From assembly GCA_934230965.1 (NCBI GenBank), contig CAKQFW010000093.1, positions 1 to 7,893 of the forward strand: 7,893 bases of DNA. The letters run 5' to 3'. Made by a program: the position numbers and the translations under genes. Positions 7,324 to 7,893 of this stretch are shown piece after piece; positions within the stretch are counted from its first letter, which is position 1; every line of letters starts with the position of its first letter. This DNA is from an uncultured Prevotella sp. (GTDB lineage Bacteria; Bacteroidota; Bacteroidia; Bacteroidales; Bacteroidaceae). The notes under the pieces were generated by a model, which was not told the origin of the DNA, did not search any database, and saw only the letters and a program-made list of their open reading frames with translations.

Positions 7324-7354
7324 TTTGTATAACCAATTATTATTATTATCTTTG
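7324..7354 (+). promoter_or_regulatory. Bacteroidetes-type promoter for the acetyltransferase gene
   Basis: TTTG (7324-7327) and TATCTTTG (7347-7354) are separated by 19 bp. This matches the known Bacteroidetes primary-sigma consensus of a -33 TTTG and a -7 TAnnTTTG at every fixed base and at the expected spacing. Transcription would begin near 7360, giving a leader of about 75 nt with a run of nine T (7374-7382). The spacer contains ATT in tandem (7336-7347, four full units) running into the -7 element, so slippage there would change the promoter spacing. Confidence 0.8.
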
Positions 7355-7435
7355 TTTTGTATAAGATGTATTGTTTTTTTTTCGGCTACACACGGATAGA
7401 TACATACTTCTGACTTAGCAAAAAACTTATGAACA

Positions 7436-7893
7436 ATGATAAGAAACGTAAACGCTACTGATGCACAGACCATTGCCCACATATATAACCATTATGTGCT
7501 AAACACCACCATTAGTTTTGAAACGCAAGCTGTAACCACGGCCGACATGCTGCACCGCATTACCAGTATATCGGCCCAATATCCCTACCTTGTTTATGAA
7601 CACGAGGGCCACGTGGTGGGCTACTGCTATGCGCACCTATGGAAAGAGCGCATGGCTTATAGCCAGACGCTTGAAACCACCATCTATCTGCACCCCGATT
7701 ATTGTCATAGGGGTATAGGAAAGCGGCTTATGCAGCAGCTTATTGAACAGTGCAGGGCGCAAGGCTTTCATGCGCTGATCGCTTGTATAACAGGAGGTAA
7801 CGAGGGCAGCATAGCCTTGCACCAGGCGCTGGGCTTTGAACAAAAGTCGTGTTTTAAAGAGGTGGGACGCAAGTTTGGCGCGTGGCTCGATGT
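7436..7893 (+). CDS. GNAT-family N-acetyltransferase, phosphinothricin/methionine sulfoximine acetyltransferase type, 3'-truncated
   Basis: The gene encodes a cytoplasmic acetyl-CoA-dependent N-acetyltransferase. The frame is open to the window edge, giving 152 complete codons, so it runs on past the window. Family members are around 165-185 residues, so perhaps 10-30 are missing. It begins MIRNVNATDAQTIAHIYNHY. The Pat/YncA (MnaT) subgroup pattern continues with NTTISFET (23-30), a central VVGYCYA (60-66), ETTIYL (80-85) and the acetyl-CoA loop HRGIGKRL (91-98). Then come N122 and the ALHQALGF segment (127-134), and the typical closing EVGRKFGAWLD (142-152). Relatives acetylate phosphinothricin, methionine sulfoximine or methionine sulfone, but many in genomes have unknown substrates, so no symbol is given. 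I chose the ATG at 7436. Another ATG at 7429 is in a different frame and stops after ten codons. It has its own exact promoter upstream and no evident tie to the glycan genes. Confidence 0.9.
   Translation, partial: MIRNVNATDAQTIAHIYNHYVLNTTISFETQAVTTADMLHRITSISAQYPYLVYEHEGHVVGYCYAHLWKERMAYSQTLETTIYLHPDYCHRGIGKRLMQQLIEQCRAQGFHALIACITGGNEGSIALHQALGFEQKSCFKEVGRKFGAWLD

Larger units (their letters stand above)
6881..7435. other. 555-bp intergenic region rich in palindromic and tandem repeats
   Basis: I find no credible protein gene between the GH3 stop codon and the acetyltransferase start. In order it holds: an A/T-rich stretch (6881-6913), a nested inverted-repeat element (6914-7034), an A/T-rich linker (7035-7080), an 11-bp tandem array (7081-7157), two facing inverted copies of the array unit (7191-7216), a stretch with nothing recognisable (7220-7323), and the promoter plus leader of the acetyltransferase (7324-7435). 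Open frames across the array on both strands give low-complexity peptides (Gln/Glu/Ser/Asn-rich or Leu/Cys-rich) and are treated as accidental. GH3 has no simple terminator right after its stop, so the palindromes may serve as its 3' end. Confidence 0.7.

Noticed and set aside
7374..7382. Run of nine T in the acetyltransferase leader as a phase-variable tract
   Set aside because: It lies in the untranslated leader, away from promoter boxes and codons, so no clear consequence of slippage can be argued.
7429..7461. ATG at 7429 as the acetyltransferase start
   Set aside because: It is in another frame and ends at a TGA after ten codons. The GNAT frame begins at 7436.
7039..7482. Minus-strand open frame of 147 codons across the intergenic repeats
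   Set aside because: Its C-terminal third is a Leu/Cys-rich translation of the 11-bp array, it overlaps the start of the acetyltransferase gene, and it resembles no family I know.

Overview
The window looks like part of a Bacteroidales genome, most likely a Prevotella-type gut or rumen bacterium. The evidence is an adjacent SusC/SusD pair, translation starts preceded by A/T-rich sequence instead of Shine-Dalgarno motifs, and one exact Bacteroidetes-type promoter (TTTG, 19 bp, TATCTTTG). The genus is an inference; no marker gene here fixes it.

Layout, all genes on the + strand. (1) 1-2628: the C-terminal ~875 residues of a SusC/RagA-family TonB-dependent outer-membrane transporter, whose 5' end lies outside the window. 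(2) 2629-2729: a 101-bp gap with a hairpin. (3) 2730-4307: a SusD-family surface glycan-binding lipoprotein. (4) 4345-4382: a strong rho-independent terminator. (5) 4496-6880: a secreted glycoside hydrolase family 3 enzyme (beta-glucosidase/xylosidase type) with its own leader. (6) 6881-7435: 555 bp without a credible protein gene but rich in structure. It holds a 121-bp nested inverted-repeat element, seven tandem copies of an 11-bp unit, a facing pair of inverted copies of that unit that can form a hairpin of about 30 bp, and an exact promoter. (7) 7436 to the end: a GNAT N-acetyltransferase of the phosphinothricin/methionine sulfoximine acetyltransferase type, cut off by the window edge.

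How they work together: SusC and SusD form the outer-membrane uptake unit of a small polysaccharide-utilisation locus. SusD captures a glycan at the surface and lids the SusC barrel, and SusC imports oligosaccharides into the periplasm using TonB energy. The exported GH3 enzyme would then release terminal sugars from those oligosaccharides. The terminator means the GH3 gene is probably transcribed at least partly separately from susCD. The glycan cannot be named from this sequence. The acetyltransferase is a separate gene with its own promoter and no evident link to glycan use.

No known defence, mobile or RNA system is evident. The most unusual DNA is the 6914-7219 intergenic stretch, where two unrelated kinds of palindromic repeat lie side by side between the GH3 gene and the acetyltransferase promoter.
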